Below are positions 8,755-17,520 of a DNA stretch of 64,000 bases, one piece after another. The position numbers and the translations under genes are program-made. The notes below the pieces were generated by a model. That model had not been told where the DNA came from and did no database searches. It saw only the letters and a list, made by a program, of their open reading frames with translations. The DNA is taken from NCBI GenBank assembly GCA_963530615.1, contig CAUSDX010000006.1:22034-86033 (forward strand), written 5' to 3'. Numbering within the stretch: the first letter of the stretch is position 1; each line of letters begins with the position of its first letter. Origin of the DNA: JABCPE02 sp963530615. Its GTDB lineage: Bacteria > Bacteroidota > Bacteroidia > Flavobacteriales > Weeksellaceae.

Positions 8755-8775
8755 ATTAAATCATAAATTAAACCG

Positions 8776-8807
8776 CAAAGGTAATAAAAATGTAGTAATT
8801 CTTACAA
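8776..8807 (-). promoter_or_regulatory. Promoter of pdhB
   Basis: On the minus strand TTG (8807-8805), a 21-base spacer and TACCTTTG (8783-8776) match the Bacteroidota pattern TTG-N17-23-TAnnTTTG, about 22 bases before the pdhB start. Confidence 0.65.
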
Positions 8808-8859
8808 AACAAAATACCACAGAATATTCTGCGGTATTTTGCTGTAAAATAAAGTGTTT

Positions 8860-9474
8860 TTATCTCTTTTTAAATTCTCTTACAGAACCATCAAGGTTGA
8901 AGTTGATATTGTATTTTTCTCTTGTCCCATCAATGGTACTTGCGTCCCAATATCTTGCTTGAGTCGGAACCCAAAGGTTGAAATAGATGTAGTCTAATTC
9001 TGCTTTTTCAGCTCCTTCTACGGTGGCTGCTTTTTCTTTCCAGTTTTTATAAACTATTGCCACGGTTGCAAATTTAATATCATTTAGTGGGGTTGAGTTA
9101 TCTTTCAAATCACCTCCGCCAGAGATTTGCACAGGTTGAGGTTCGCTCCATTTTCCTCCTTGATAAGTGTAGTGGTCTACATTTTCAGGTTTTTCAGGGT
9201 CAATGAGTTCAATCTCAATGCGAGGCATTGTTCCTCCATAAAATTGCACATTTTGAAAAACTTGCACATCTTTCCCTTTGAATTTTGGTAATTCTTTTAG
9301 GGCATCTTCTGCTTTTTGTAGTTCCTCAGTGTTAGTTAGTAAATCAGAACCTGTAGCATTTGCTACTTGACTTACGGCATCAGCTAAACTTTCTCCTTTT
9401 TTACCGCAAGATTGAGCTACTCCTAATGTTAGAGCAATACTTAATGCTCCGATGATAAATTTGCTGGTCTTCAT
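8860..9474 (-). CDS. Lipoprotein of unknown function
   Basis: 204 residues from ATG 9474; the frame is open further upstream to 9531, but that would place the signal sequence inside the protein and the promoter inside the gene. MKTSKFIIGALSIALTLGVAQSC is a type II signal peptide with the acylated Cys at residue 23. The next residues (GKKGESLADAVSQV) are a linker. The mature part is a mixed alpha/beta domain of about 150 residues ending in DGSVREFKKR. I do not recognise the family. It stands alone with its own promoter, between rpsA and pdhB. Confidence 0.75.
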   Translation of the reverse strand: MKTSKFIIGALSIALTLGVAQSCGKKGESLADAVSQVANATGSDLLTNTEELQKAEDALKELPKFKGKDVQVFQNVQFYGGTMPRIEIELIDPEKPENVDHYTYQGGKWSEPQPVQISGGGDLKDNSTPLNDIKFATVAIVYKNWKEKAATVEGAEKAELDYIYFNLWVPTQARYWDASTIDGTREKYNINFNLDGSVREFKKR

Positions 9475-9500
9475 AAATAAAAATGTTAAAATTACTTTTG

Positions 9501-9531
9501 CAAAATTAAGGAATATTTCTCTGAAAATCAA
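9501..9531 (-). promoter_or_regulatory. Promoter of the lipoprotein gene
   Basis: On the minus strand TTG (9531-9529), a 20-base spacer and TAATTTTG (9508-9501) match the Bacteroidota promoter consensus, 27 bases before the ATG at 9474. This also supports choosing that start. Confidence 0.65.
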
Positions 9532-9684
9532 TAAAATTTTGTAAAAAATAAAAATAATAATATAAATAATAATAAAAATAAAAATACTGATTTGTAAGTG
9601 ACTTATGATTTATTAAAAACCTACTTTTGAAAATATAGAAAATATCTTTTTTAGTTGAAAAATAGTTAGTTAAATAAATTTTTA

Positions 9685-9692
9685 TATCTTTG
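9685..9692 (+). promoter_or_regulatory. Promoter -7 element of rpsA
   Basis: TATCTTTG matches TAnnTTTG. Transcription would start near 9699, giving a leader of about 113 bases before the rpsA ATG. The -33 box is weak: a TTA at 9666-9668, 16 bases upstream. Confidence 0.5.
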
Positions 9693-9699
9693 CCGAGCT

Positions 9700-9778
9700 T
9701 TTGTGGATAATTTTGGCAAAGCATGAGAAATTAAAATTAACATCTTTCTTGTTTTTTAGCCCACAAATCTTGCCAAAA
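9700..9778 (+). promoter_or_regulatory. rpsA leader with crossed (pseudoknot-type) pairings
   Basis: TTTGTGG (9700-9706) is complementary to CCACAAA (9761-9767), and TTTTGGCAA (9711-9719) is complementary to TTGCCAAAA (9770-9778). Both pairings are perfect (7 and 9 pairs). The arms are interleaved a-b-a'-b', so they form either a pseudoknot or two competing hairpins. The element lies between the promoter and the rpsA start, 33 bases before the ATG, where an autoregulatory site for S1 would be expected. Its role is inferred. Confidence 0.5.
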
Positions 9779-9811
9779 CTAAAAGATGAGAAATACAAAG
9801 TGATATTTTAT

Positions 9812-11578
9812 ATGTCAAACAAAGAAGAGGTTTTGCTAAACCAAAATGTAGCTCCTGAACAATTTGATTGGGATTCTTTTGAATCTGGTCTTAATGCTGA
9901 GGATAGAAAAGAAAAAAGTGAATTAGAAGAAATCTACAAAGGTTCTCTTAATGATCTTTCTGAAACAGATGTGATTATCGGTAAAGTAGTAAGATTGACC
10001 GATAAAGAGGCGATTGTAGATATTAACTTCAAATCAGAAGGAGTTATTTCTCTTAATGAATTCCGTTACAACCAAGGTCTTAAAGTAGGCGATGAGGTAG
10101 AGGTAATGGTGGACAGAAGAGAAGATAAAACAGGTCAGTTACAATTATCTCACAAAAAAGCAAGAACGCTTAAAGCTTGGGATAAAGTAAATGAATACCA
10201 TCAATCTGGTGAAATCGTAAATGGTTTCGTAAAATCAAGAACAAAAGGAGGTATGATTGTAGATGTATTCGGTATTGAAGCATTCTTACCTGGTTCTCAG
10301 ATTGATGTGAAGCCTATCAAAGATTATGACCAATTCGTAGGGAAAACTATGGAGTTCAAGGTTGTTAAAATCAATCCTGAGTTCAAAAATGTAGTAGTTT
10401 CTCACAAAGCATTGATTGAAGCTGATATTGAAGGTCAGAAAAAAGAAATCATTGCTCAATTAGAAAAAGGACAAGTTCTTGAAGGAACTGTTAAAAATAT
10501 TACTTCTTATGGTGTGTTTATTGACCTTGGTGGCGTAGATGGATTGATTCACATCACAGACCTTTCTTGGTCAAGAGTAAATCACCCATCAGAAATCCTT
10601 TCAGAAGGACAAACTGTGAAAGTTGTAATTCTTGACTTTGATGATGAGAAGACAAGAATTCAATTAGGTATGAAGCAATTAGAACCGCATCCATGGGAGG
10701 CTCTTTCTGCAGACCTTAAAGTAGGTGATAAAGTAAAAGGAAAAGTGGTAGTTCTTGCTGATTATGGTGCATTTGTAGAGATTGCACCTGGTGTAGAAGG
10801 TCTTATCCATGTTTCTGAAATGTCTTGGTCTACTCATTTGAGAAGTGCAGGTGATTTCGTGAAAATTGGTGATGAAGTAGAAGCAGTAGTGCTTACTTTA
10901 GATAAAGAAGAAAGAAAAATTTCTTTAGGAATTAAGCAATTAACTCAAGATCCTTGGGCTGATATACAAGCAAAATATCCAGTAGGTTCTAAACATACGG
11001 GGTCTGTAAGAAACTTTACGAACTTTGGTATTTTCGTAGAATTAGAAGAAGGAATTGACGGATTGGTGTATATCTCTGATCTTTCTTGGACTAAGAAAAT
11101 TAAGCATCCGTCTGAATTCTGTTCAGTAGGTGATAAGTTAGAGGTAGTTGTTTTAGAATTAGATGCTGAAGCGAGAAGACTATCTCTTGGTCACAAACAA
11201 TTAACTGAAAATCCTTGGGATAAATTTGAAACTAAATATGCAGAAGGAACTGTTCATACAGGGAAAGCTGTAGAGGTTTTTGATAAAGGTGCTCAAGTTC
11301 AGTTTGAAGATGCAGAGGTAGAAGCATTCTGCCCTTCAAGATTATTAGAAAAAGAAGATGGTTCTAAGATCAAAAAAGGAGAAGATGCTCAATTTAAAGT
11401 GATAGAGTTTAATAAAGATTTCAAGAGAGTAGTGGTTTCTCATACAGGTCTTTTTAGAGAAGAAGAGAAGAAAAATGTAAAAGAAGCTGCGGTAAAATCT
11501 TCTTCAAATGAAGAAAAAACTACGCTTGGAGATATTGATGCTCTTGCTGAATTGAAAAAGAAAATGGAAGGGAAATAA
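9812..11578 (+). CDS. rpsA: 30S ribosomal protein S1
   Basis: 588 residues from ATG 9812 (MSNKEEVLLNQ). The frame is open upstream to 9701, but that stretch is the structured leader. Six S1 RNA-binding repeats follow one another from about residue 57 to 552: the third, fourth and fifth carry the classic VDGLIHITDLSW-type signature, while the first, second and sixth are more divergent. S1 recruits mRNA to the 30S subunit, which matters in Bacteroidota, where Shine-Dalgarno sites are largely unused. A Lys/Glu-rich tail follows the last repeat. The gene is monocistronic and faces an ABC-F gene across a shared terminator. Confidence 0.96.
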   Translation: MSNKEEVLLNQNVAPEQFDWDSFESGLNAEDRKEKSELEEIYKGSLNDLSETDVIIGKVVRLTDKEAIVDINFKSEGVISLNEFRYNQGLKVGDEVEVMVDRREDKTGQLQLSHKKARTLKAWDKVNEYHQSGEIVNGFVKSRTKGGMIVDVFGIEAFLPGSQIDVKPIKDYDQFVGKTMEFKVVKINPEFKNVVVSHKALIEADIEGQKKEIIAQLEKGQVLEGTVKNITSYGVFIDLGGVDGLIHITDLSWSRVNHPSEILSEGQTVKVVILDFDDEKTRIQLGMKQLEPHPWEALSADLKVGDKVKGKVVVLADYGAFVEIAPGVEGLIHVSEMSWSTHLRSAGDFVKIGDEVEAVVLTLDKEERKISLGIKQLTQDPWADIQAKYPVGSKHTGSVRNFTNFGIFVELEEGIDGLVYISDLSWTKKIKHPSEFCSVGDKLEVVVLELDAEARRLSLGHKQLTENPWDKFETKYAEGTVHTGKAVEVFDKGAQVQFEDAEVEAFCPSRLLEKEDGSKIKKGEDAQFKVIEFNKDFKRVVVSHTGLFREEEKKNVKEAAVKSSSNEEKTTLGDIDALAELKKKMEGK

Positions 11579-11600
11579 TCTCTGAGATTTTTAGAAATAA

Positions 11601-11638
11601 AAAACTCCACTCTGATGATCTCGGAGTGGAGTTTTTTT
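11601..11638. terminator. Bidirectional terminator between rpsA and the ABC-F gene
   Basis: A perfect 12-pair stem (11601-11612 with 11624-11635) with an 11-base loop, A-run on the left and T-run on the right, serves both convergent genes. Confidence 0.85.
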
Positions 11639-11639
11639 A

Positions 11640-13511
11640 CTAATACAAAGAGTCCTGCAATTCTAGCCAACGCATTTCATAGTCTTCTAATTTTGTGGAA
11701 ATATTTTCTAATTGTGCAGAAAGTTGAGAAATAATATTGTAATCCATTTCGTTATTTAGTTTTTCCAAAATTTCATTTCTTTGAATTTCCAAAATTGGGA
11801 TTTCTTTTTCTATGGATTCTAATTCCTTTTGTTCCTTGAAACTTAATTTTTTCTTTGGTTTTTCAGGTTTTACTTCTTTCTTTTTTTCTTGATGGTCGGA
11901 TTTTATCTCCTTTGTTTCTGATTTTGCATTTTTACTTCGGTATTCAGTGAATGTCCCAATAAAATTTTTGATTTTTCCATTTCCTTCAAAAACTAGTAGG
12001 TGGTCGGTGATTTTATCCATGAAATATCGGTCATGGGAAACAATAATGAGACAACCTTGAAATTGTTGTAAAAAGCTTTCCAAAATAGTTAAAGTTGGTA
12101 AATCCAAATCGTTAGTTGGTTCGTCAAAAATCAAAAAATTAGGATTTTGAAATAAGATAGAGATAAGGTAAAGTCTTCTTTTTTCTCCTCCACTAAGATT
12201 GGAAATAGCGGTGTATTGAGTTTGCTCATTAAAGAGAAACATTTTCAAAAATTGAGATGCGGATATGCTTTTTCCATTAGCTAAAGGGTAATATTCAGCG
12301 ATATCTTTCATGAAGTCAATGACTCTTTGCTCTTCTTTAAAATGCAATCCTTTTTGAGAAAAATAGCCGAATTTAATGGTTTCTCCTATTTCTATCTCTC
12401 CGCTATCGTATTTTTCTAATCCTTGAATGATATTGAGAAGAGTGGATTTTCCTACTCCATTTTTTCCAATAATTCCTATCTTTGCACCTCTTTGAAATTG
12501 ATAACTGAAGTTATCTAATAAAACTTTGTCGCCAAAACTTTTATTGATATTTTTGAGTTCTAAGATTTTTTTACCCAATCTTTTCATTTCAAAATTTAGT
12601 TCCAATTTCTGTTTGCTTGTATCGGTCTTGGCTAATCTTTCGGTTTCATAAAATGAATCAATGCGGCTTTTAGATTTGGTGCCTCTAGCTTTGGGTTGTC
12701 TTCTTATCCATTCTAATTCTCTGCGGTATAGATTGTTTGCTTTATCAATATTTGCTTCTAAATTTTCTTCTCGGATACTTTTATTTTCTAAATATTGGGC
12801 ATACGCTCCGTGATGAATGTAAAGTTTTTGGTCTTCAATCTCCCAAATAGTGTCGCAAATATTATCTAAAAAATAGCGGTCGTGAGTTACAAGGAGAAGT
12901 GTAAGCTTTGCTTTGGAAAGATACTGTTCTAACCATTCTACCATGTCAATGTCAAGATGGTTAGTGGGCTCATCCATGATGAGAAGCGTATGTTTATGCT
13001 CTGCTCTTGTTTCTATAAGAAGTTTTGCCAAAGCGATTCGTTTTATCTCTCCTCCTGATAGGTTTTTCATTTTGGAATTCAAGTTGTTGATTTTCAATTG
13101 GGATAAAATTTGTTTCATTTCGTTTTCTAATCCCCATGCTTTTTGCATTTCCATTTCAGTAAGTGCATTTTCCATCAAATCAGCATCGTTTGAAATAATT
13201 GCTTTTTGGTAATTTTTTAATGCTAAAATGGGAGGAGAATCAAGACTCATGATAAATTCCGAGATATTTTGTTCCCCATTAAATTTTATTTCTTGGTCAA
13301 AAAGCACAACTTGAATGTCCTTATTAATACTAATTTTTCCACTATCAGCAAAATCTTGTCCCGTTAAAATTTTTAGCAAAGTAGATTTTCCGCTACCATT
13401 TTTAGCAACGATAGCAATTTTATCTCCTTCGTTAATATTAAAAGAAATATCTTCAAATAGAGTGATAATTCCATAAGTTTTTGTTAAATTTTCTACATTA
13501 ATATAATTCAT
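11640..13511 (-). CDS. ABC-F family ATPase, Uup-like
   Basis: 623 residues from ATG 13511 (MNYINVENLTKTYG); an upstream extension to 13586 is not conserved-looking. Two ABC cassettes are present: Walker A NGSGKST near residue 38 and NGVGKST near 350, signatures LSGGEIKR and LSGGEKRR, Walker B MDEPTNHLD and FDEPTNDLD. There are no membrane segments. The linker after the first cassette is Arg/Lys-rich (WIRRQPKARGTKSK), and a C-terminal Lys/Glu coiled coil of about 100 residues resembles the Uup DNA-binding tail. ABC-F proteins act on the ribosome E site or on DNA intermediates; the exact role here is not known. Confidence 0.88.
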   Translation of the reverse strand: MNYINVENLTKTYGIITLFEDISFNINEGDKIAIVAKNGSGKSTLLKILTGQDFADSGKISINKDIQVVLFDQEIKFNGEQNISEFIMSLDSPPILALKNYQKAIISNDADLMENALTEMEMQKAWGLENEMKQILSQLKINNLNSKMKNLSGGEIKRIALAKLLIETRAEHKHTLLIMDEPTNHLDIDMVEWLEQYLSKAKLTLLLVTHDRYFLDNICDTIWEIEDQKLYIHHGAYAQYLENKSIREENLEANIDKANNLYRRELEWIRRQPKARGTKSKSRIDSFYETERLAKTDTSKQKLELNFEMKRLGKKILELKNINKSFGDKVLLDNFSYQFQRGAKIGIIGKNGVGKSTLLNIIQGLEKYDSGEIEIGETIKFGYFSQKGLHFKEEQRVIDFMKDIAEYYPLANGKSISASQFLKMFLFNEQTQYTAISNLSGGEKRRLYLISILFQNPNFLIFDEPTNDLDLPTLTILESFLQQFQGCLIIVSHDRYFMDKITDHLLVFEGNGKIKNFIGTFTEYRSKNAKSETKEIKSDHQEKKKEVKPEKPKKKLSFKEQKELESIEKEIPILEIQRNEILEKLNNEMDYNIISQLSAQLENISTKLEDYEMRWLELQDSLY

Positions 13512-13659
13512 TTTTTTTAAAATAGATTTCAAATATCGTGAAAATATTATAAAAATTATAGAAATGTCTTTCTGAGAAAATGACATTAAAATCTGTTAAA
13601 AAAATACAATTGAAAATCAGGATGTTGTATGTATGAGGTGTGTGGTAAAGCTAAGATGG

Positions 13660-13689
13660 TTGGATATTAAAAAGTTTTTAATACCTTTG
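13660..13689 (+). promoter_or_regulatory. Promoter of tRNA-Cys
   Basis: TTG (13660-13662), a 19-base spacer and TACCTTTG (13682-13689) match the Bacteroidota consensus. The start site would fall about 5 bases before the tRNA. Confidence 0.7.
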
Positions 13690-13700
13690 CAGAATAGAAT

Positions 13701-13771
13701 GGTTCCGTGGCCGAGTGGTTAGGCAGCGGTCTGCAAAACCGTCTACAGCGGTTCGAATCCGCTCGGAACCT
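13701..13771 (+). tRNA. tRNA-Cys (GCA)
   Basis: A 71-base cloverleaf: acceptor GGTTCCG pairs with CGGAACC, D-arm GCCGAGTGGTTAGGC, anticodon loop CTGCAAA with anticodon GCA, and T-arm GCGG-TTCGAAT-CCGC. The discriminator is T and CCA is not encoded. It has its own promoter and terminator. Confidence 0.95.
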
Positions 13772-13781
13772 CTAATTTTTG

Positions 13782-13807
13782 ACACTTCTAGTTTGAAGTG
13801 TTTTTTT
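13782..13807 (+). terminator. Terminator of tRNA-Cys
   Basis: ACACTTC (13782-13788) pairs with GAAGTGT (13795-13801) over a 6-base loop, followed by seven T residues. Confidence 0.8.
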
Positions 13808-13902
13808 ATAAGAGCTTTTTTATTGTGGTTTTTCGTTAAATAAATTAGATTTTATAAGAGTGTTAGAGAAAATGAAAGGTAATATTTTGAATATAATTTG
13901 CA

Positions 13903-13930
13903 TTGTATTGAAAAAAAAATATTATATTTG
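13903..13930 (+). promoter_or_regulatory. Promoter of tuf operon
   Basis: TTG (13903-13905), a 17-base spacer and TATATTTG (13923-13930) are a close match to the Bacteroidota consensus, giving a leader of about 37 bases before the tuf ATG. Confidence 0.75.
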
Positions 13931-13973
13931 CACTCAGATAATTAAATAGTATAAAATTAAAATAATTTAAATC

Positions 13974-15161
13974 ATGGCAAAGGAAACGTTTAATCGTAGT
14001 AAACCGCACTTGAACATTGGTACTATTGGTCATGTTGACCATGGTAAGACTACCTTGACTGCTGCAATTTCTAAAGTGTTGTCAGATAAAGGTTTGGCAG
14101 AAAAAAGAGATTTTTCTGCAATTGACTCTGCTCCAGAAGAAAAAGAAAGAGGTATTACTATTAATACATCTCATATTGAATATGAAACTGAAAATAGACA
14201 CTATGCACATGTTGACTGTCCTGGTCACGCTGACTATGTAAAAAACATGGTTACAGGTGCTGCTCAAATGGATGGTGCTATTTTAGTATGTGCTGCAACT
14301 GATGGGCCGATGCCGCAAACAAGAGAGCATATCTTGCTTTGTCGTCAGGTTAATGTGCCTAGAATTGTAGTGTTCATGAATAAAGTTGATATGGTTGATG
14401 ATGCGGAGTTGTTAGAGTTGGTAGAGCTTGAGTTGAGAGATCTTCTTTCTTCTTATGAGTACGATGGGGATAATTCTCCTGTAATCAAAGGTTCTGCTCT
14501 TGGAGCTTTAAATGGAGATGCTAAATGGGTTGCGACTGTAGAAGAATTGATGGATGCGGTGGATAATTGGATTGAGCAGCCAGTAAGAGATGCTGATAAG
14601 CCATTCTTGATGCCAATAGAAGATGTGTTCTCTATTACAGGTAGAGGTACTGTGGCAACAGGTAGAATAGAAGCAGGTGTTATCAATACAGGGGATCCTG
14701 TAGATATCATTGGTATGGGTGCTGAAAAGTTAACTTCTACTGTTACTGGGGTTGAGATGTTTAGAAAAATTTTGGATAGAGGAGAAGCTGGGGATAATGT
14801 TGGTCTGTTATTAAGAGGTATCGAGAAGACTGATATTAGAAGAGGTATGGTGATTGCTAAGCAGGGTTCTGTAACTCCACATAAGAAATTTAAAGCAGAG
14901 GTTTATATTCTTTCAAAAGAGGAAGGAGGTCGTCATACTCCATTCCATAATAAGTATCGTCCTCAGTTCTATGTGAGAACTACGGATGTTACAGGTGAGA
15001 TTTTCTTGCCAGAAGGAGTAGAAATGGTAATGCCTGGTGATAACTTGACTATTGAGGTTGAATTGTTACAGCCAATCGCTCTTAATGTAGGTCTTAGATT
15101 TGCTATTAGAGAAGGTGGTAGAACTGTAGGAGCAGGTCAAGTAACTGAAATTTTAGATTAA
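13974..15161 (+). CDS. tuf: Elongation factor Tu
   Basis: A 395-residue GTPase that delivers aminoacyl-tRNA to the ribosome. G1 is GHVDHGKT (residues 19-26), the switch region contains [15 protein letters not shown]3 is DCPGHADY, and G4 is NKVDMVDD. Domains 2 and 3 complete the protein ([15 protein letters not shown], then [16 protein letters not shown]). Length is typical. It heads the cluster tuf-tRNA-Trp-secE-nusG, the ancient bacterial order, and is driven by a strong promoter. Confidence 0.98.
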   Translation: MAKETFNRSKPHLNIGTIGHVDHGKTTLTAAISKVLSDKGLAEKRDFSAIDSAPEEKERGITINTSHIEYETENRHYAHVDCPGHADYVKNMVTGAAQMDGAILVCAATDGPMPQTREHILLCRQVNVPRIVVFMNKVDMVDDAELLELVELELRDLLSSYEYDGDNSPVIKGSALGALNGDAKWVATVEELMDAVDNWIEQPVRDADKPFLMPIEDVFSITGRGTVATGRIEAGVINTGDPVDIIGMGAEKLTSTVTGVEMFRKILDRGEAGDNVGLLLRGIEKTDIRRGMVIAKQGSVTPHKKFKAEVYILSKEEGGRHTPFHNKYRPQFYVRTTDVTGEIFLPEGVEMVMPGDNLTIEVELLQPIALNVGLRFAIREGGRTVGAGQVTEILD

Positions 15162-15184
15162 TCCTAAAATTAAATAATAAAAAT

Positions 15185-15222
15185 AAAAGTTTCCATTTAG
15201 GGAAGTCTTAATGGGAACTTTT
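15185..15222 (+). terminator. Hairpin between tuf and tRNA-Trp
   Basis: AAAAGTTTCCATT (15185-15197) pairs with AATGGGAACTTTT (15210-15222), 13 pairs with one G-U, ending in four T residues. It is terminator-like, but only 6 bases separate it from tRNA-Trp, so it may instead attenuate or mark processing between tuf mRNA and the tRNA. Confidence 0.5.
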
Positions 15223-15228
15223 ATAACT

Positions 15229-15299
15229 ACGGGCATCGTCCAATGGTAGGATACCGGTCTCCAAAACCGTTGATCTGGGTTCGAATCCTAGTGCCCGTG
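15229..15299 (+). tRNA. tRNA-Trp (CCA)
   Basis: 71 bases: acceptor ACGGGCA pairs with TGCCCGT, anticodon loop CTCCAAA with anticodon CCA, T-arm GGG-TTCGAAT-CCT, discriminator G, and no encoded CCA end. Its place between tuf and secE is conserved in many bacteria. No separate promoter is seen, so it is probably cut from the tuf transcript. Confidence 0.95.
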
Positions 15300-15401
15300 C
15301 TAATTTAACAAATAAATAAAGTAAAACTAGGGTGTATTTTCTAAAGTCTTGATAGAAGAATTTCCTTAGTTTTTTTATTTTTATAAGATTAATCATTAGA
15401 G

Positions 15402-15608
15402 ATGAGTTCATTTATAGATTTTGTAAAGGATTCTTATATAGAATTTAGAGAGAAAGTAGAGTGGTCAAAGTGGAGTGAGTTGCAATCATCTGTTGTTATC
15501 GTAGCTATATCGGCATTATTATTAGCTGTATTTACATTTGGAGTAGATACAACTTTTAGTATGATGATTAAGAATTTATATTCTTTATTTATAAATTTGT
15601 TTAACTAA
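15402..15608 (+). CDS. secE: Preprotein translocase subunit SecE
   Basis: 68 residues. An amphipathic N-terminal helix (FVKDSYIEFREKVEWSKWSE) with the conserved Glu-x-x-x-x-x-W-P/S-type motif is followed by one membrane helix (VVIVAISALLLAVFTFGV). This is the short single-span form. SecE clamps SecY in the Sec translocon. It is 12 bases upstream of nusG, as in most bacteria. Confidence 0.93.
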   Translation: MSSFIDFVKDSYIEFREKVEWSKWSELQSSVVIVAISALLLAVFTFGVDTTFSMMIKNLYSLFINLFN

Positions 15609-15620
15609 AAATATTTTCCT

Positions 15621-16163
15621 ATGAATGAATTGAAATGGTATGTACTGAAAGCTATAAGTGGACAGGAAAGTAAGGTTAAAACTTATATAGAGACTGAGAT
15701 AAAGAGGGTAGGGTATGAGTCTTATGTAACACAGGTGATAATTCCTACCGAGAAGGTGATTCAAATGAGGAATGGAAAAAAAATATTAAAAGAAAGACCT
15801 TATTATCCTGGATATTTGATGGTAGAAGCTAATTTAACAGGAGAGATTCCTCATATGATTAAAAATATTCCTGGGGTAATTTCGTTTTTGAGTTTAACAA
15901 AGGGGGGAGATCCTGTACCAATGAGAAAATCAGAAGTAAATAGAATGTTAGGGAGAATGGATGAGTTGTCTGAGTTTGCAGTAGATGTAGAAATTCCATT
16001 TGTGGTAGGTGAAAGTATTAAGGTGATAGATGGACCGTTTAATGGTTTCAATGGAGTTATTGAAAAAATTCATGAGGATAAAAAGAAATTGGAAGTAAAG
16101 GTTCGTATATTTGGTAGGGAAACTCCGTTGGAGTTAAGTTATATGCAAGTAGAAAAGCTTTAA
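15621..16163 (+). CDS. nusG: Transcription termination/antitermination protein NusG
   Basis: 180 residues. The N-terminal NGN domain starts with KWYVLKAISGQESKV and includes ERPYYPGYLMVEA. The C-terminal KOW domain has GESIKVIDGPFNGFNGVIEK. NusG binds RNA polymerase to raise processivity and links it to Rho or to ribosomal protein S10. Length is normal. A strong terminator lies right after the gene, so the rplK operon is transcribed separately. Confidence 0.96.
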   Translation: MNELKWYVLKAISGQESKVKTYIETEIKRVGYESYVTQVIIPTEKVIQMRNGKKILKERPYYPGYLMVEANLTGEIPHMIKNIPGVISFLSLTKGGDPVPMRKSEVNRMLGRMDELSEFAVDVEIPFVVGESIKVIDGPFNGFNGVIEKIHEDKKKLEVKVRIFGRETPLELSYMQVEKL

Positions 16164-16169
16164 GAAATA

Positions 16170-16200
16170 AAAACTACTCTTTTGAAAGAGTAGTTTTATT
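16170..16200 (+). terminator. Terminator after nusG
   Basis: A perfect 13-pair stem (16170-16182 with 16185-16197) ending in TTTT. It separates tuf-secE-nusG from rplKAJL. Confidence 0.8.
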
Positions 16201-16235
16201 ATGTTGAGAAAAAAGAAAAATATATAGTTTTATTG

Positions 16236-16267
16236 TTGCAATAATATAAATAAATTTTTTACATTTG
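16236..16267 (+). promoter_or_regulatory. Promoter of rplKAJL operon
   Basis: TTG (16236-16238), a 21-base spacer and TACATTTG (16260-16267) match the consensus, leaving a leader of about 90 bases before rplK. Confidence 0.7.
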
Positions 16268-16280
16268 CAAAAATAATCTC

Positions 16281-16318
16281 TTTAGGTGTATTCATGTGAG
16301 TAGAATATACTTTTAGGT
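16281..16318 (+). promoter_or_regulatory. rplK leader hairpin, candidate L1-binding site
   Basis: Positions 16284-16293 pair with 16303-16312 (10 pairs, two G-U) around a 9-base loop ATGTGAGTA. TTTAGGT repeats on each side (16281-16287 and 16312-16318). In many bacteria L1 represses its operon by binding such a leader; that this is the site here is inference. Confidence 0.4.
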
Positions 16319-16363
16319 ATCAAAAATGCTTCCACATTTTATAATTTTTAATTAATTAAGAAC

Positions 16364-16804
16364 ATGGCAAAGAAAGTCTTTAAAATGGTGAAACTTCAAG
16401 TGAAGGGTGGTGCTGCCAATCCTTCTCCACCAGTAGGTCCAGCTTTGGGTTCTGCAGGGGTGAATATTATGGAGTTTTGTAAACAATTTAATGGAAGAAC
16501 ACAAGATAAGCCAGGTCAAATTTTACCTGTAGTTATTACAGTTTACGAAGATAAGTCATTTGAATTTATCATTAAAACGCCTCCTGCTGCAGTTCAGCTA
16601 TTGGAAGCGTCTAAAGTAAAAAAAGGATCTGGAGAACCTAATAGAAATAAGGTAGGAAGTGTTTCTTGGGAACAAGTGCAAAAAATAGCTGAAGATAAAA
16701 TGGGAGATCTTAATTGCTTTACATTAGATTCAGCTTTAAGTATGGTCGCAGGGACAGCAAGATCGATGGGGTTAAAAGTAACAGGAACAAAACCTAACGC
16801 TTAA
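16364..16804 (+). CDS. rplK: 50S ribosomal protein L11
   Basis: 146 residues. The N-terminal domain ([20 protein letters not shown]) is the thiostrepton-binding part with its proline-rich linker, and the C-terminal RNA-binding domain includes GTARSMGL. L11 sits at the GTPase-associated centre of 23S rRNA. It is the first gene of rplKAJL, with its own promoter and a structured leader. Confidence 0.97.
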   Translation: MAKKVFKMVKLQVKGGAANPSPPVGPALGSAGVNIMEFCKQFNGRTQDKPGQILPVVITVYEDKSFEFIIKTPPAAVQLLEASKVKKGSGEPNRNKVGSVSWEQVQKIAEDKMGDLNCFTLDSALSMVAGTARSMGLKVTGTKPNA

Positions 16805-16814
16805 AAATTGACAA

Positions 16815-17507
16815 ATGGCAAAATTAACAAGAAAGCAAAAAGAAGCTGTTGCGAAGCTTGAAAAGAATAAGGCGTATTCGTTAGAAGAGGCTTCATCATT
16901 GGTGAAAGAAGTAAATATCGCAAAATTTGATGCTTCTGTAGATATCGCTGTAAGGTTAGGTGTAGATCCTCGTAAAGCTAATCAAATGGTAAGAGGGGTA
17001 GTTTCTCTTCCTCATGGAACAGGTAAAGATGTTCGTGTATTAGCTTTGGTTACTCCTGATAAAGAAGCAGAAGCAAAAGAAGCAGGTGCAGATTATGTAG
17101 GTTTAGATGAGTATTTAGATAAGATTAAAGGTGGATGGACTGATGTAGATGTTATCGTAACTATGCCTGCTGTAATGGGGAAATTAGGGCCTTTGGGAAG
17201 AGTTCTTGGTCCGAGAGGTTTAATGCCTAACCCTAAGTCTGGTACAGTTACTATGGAAATAGGAAAGGCAGTGTCAGAGGTGAAATCAGGTAAAATTGAT
17301 TTTAAAGTAGATAAATATGGTATAGTGCATGCTGGTATTGGTAAAGTGTCTTTTGATGCTGATAAAATCAAAGAGAATGCTCAAGAGCTTATTCAAACCT
17401 TGATTAAGTTAAAACCGACAGCTGCAAAAGGAACTTATGTAAAGAGTATTTACCTTTCCTCTACTATGAGCCCTGGTATTGCTATTGATACTAAATCTGT
17501 TAACTAA
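16815..17507 (+). CDS. rplA: 50S ribosomal protein L1
   Basis: 230 residues forming the mobile L1 stalk that helps release E-site tRNA. The family motif [14 protein letters not shown] is intact. The length equals the bacterial norm. It begins 10 bases after rplK. L1 is the usual translational repressor of this operon, and a candidate site lies in the rplK leader. Confidence 0.97.
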   Translation: MAKLTRKQKEAVAKLEKNKAYSLEEASSLVKEVNIAKFDASVDIAVRLGVDPRKANQMVRGVVSLPHGTGKDVRVLALVTPDKEAEAKEAGADYVGLDEYLDKIKGGWTDVDVIVTMPAVMGKLGPLGRVLGPRGLMPNPKSGTVTMEIGKAVSEVKSGKIDFKVDKYGIVHAGIGKVSFDADKIKENAQELIQTLIKLKPTAAKGTYVKSIYLSSTMSPGIAIDTKSVN

Positions 17508-17520
17508 AATCTGAAAGACA

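Larger units (their letters stand above)
9475..9811. other. Divergent gap between lipoprotein gene and rpsA
   Basis: 337 bases holding the minus-strand promoter of the lipoprotein gene (9501-9531), a low-complexity A/T tract with AATAATAAT-type repeats (about 9540-9590), the rpsA promoter element (9685-9692) and the structured rpsA leader (9700-9778). No gene is seen. Confidence 0.7.

Noticed and set aside
9535..9595. CRISPR-like or regulatory repeats
   Set aside because: Only low-complexity A/T triplets; no regular repeat-spacer structure.
9701..9811. An N-terminal extension of S1 from an upstream ATG
   Set aside because: The stretch is the structured leader just after the promoter, and S1 homologues begin with the Met at 9812.
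17508..17520. Classic L10 leader before rplJ
   Set aside because: Only 13 bases separate rplA and rplJ, too few for that RNA.
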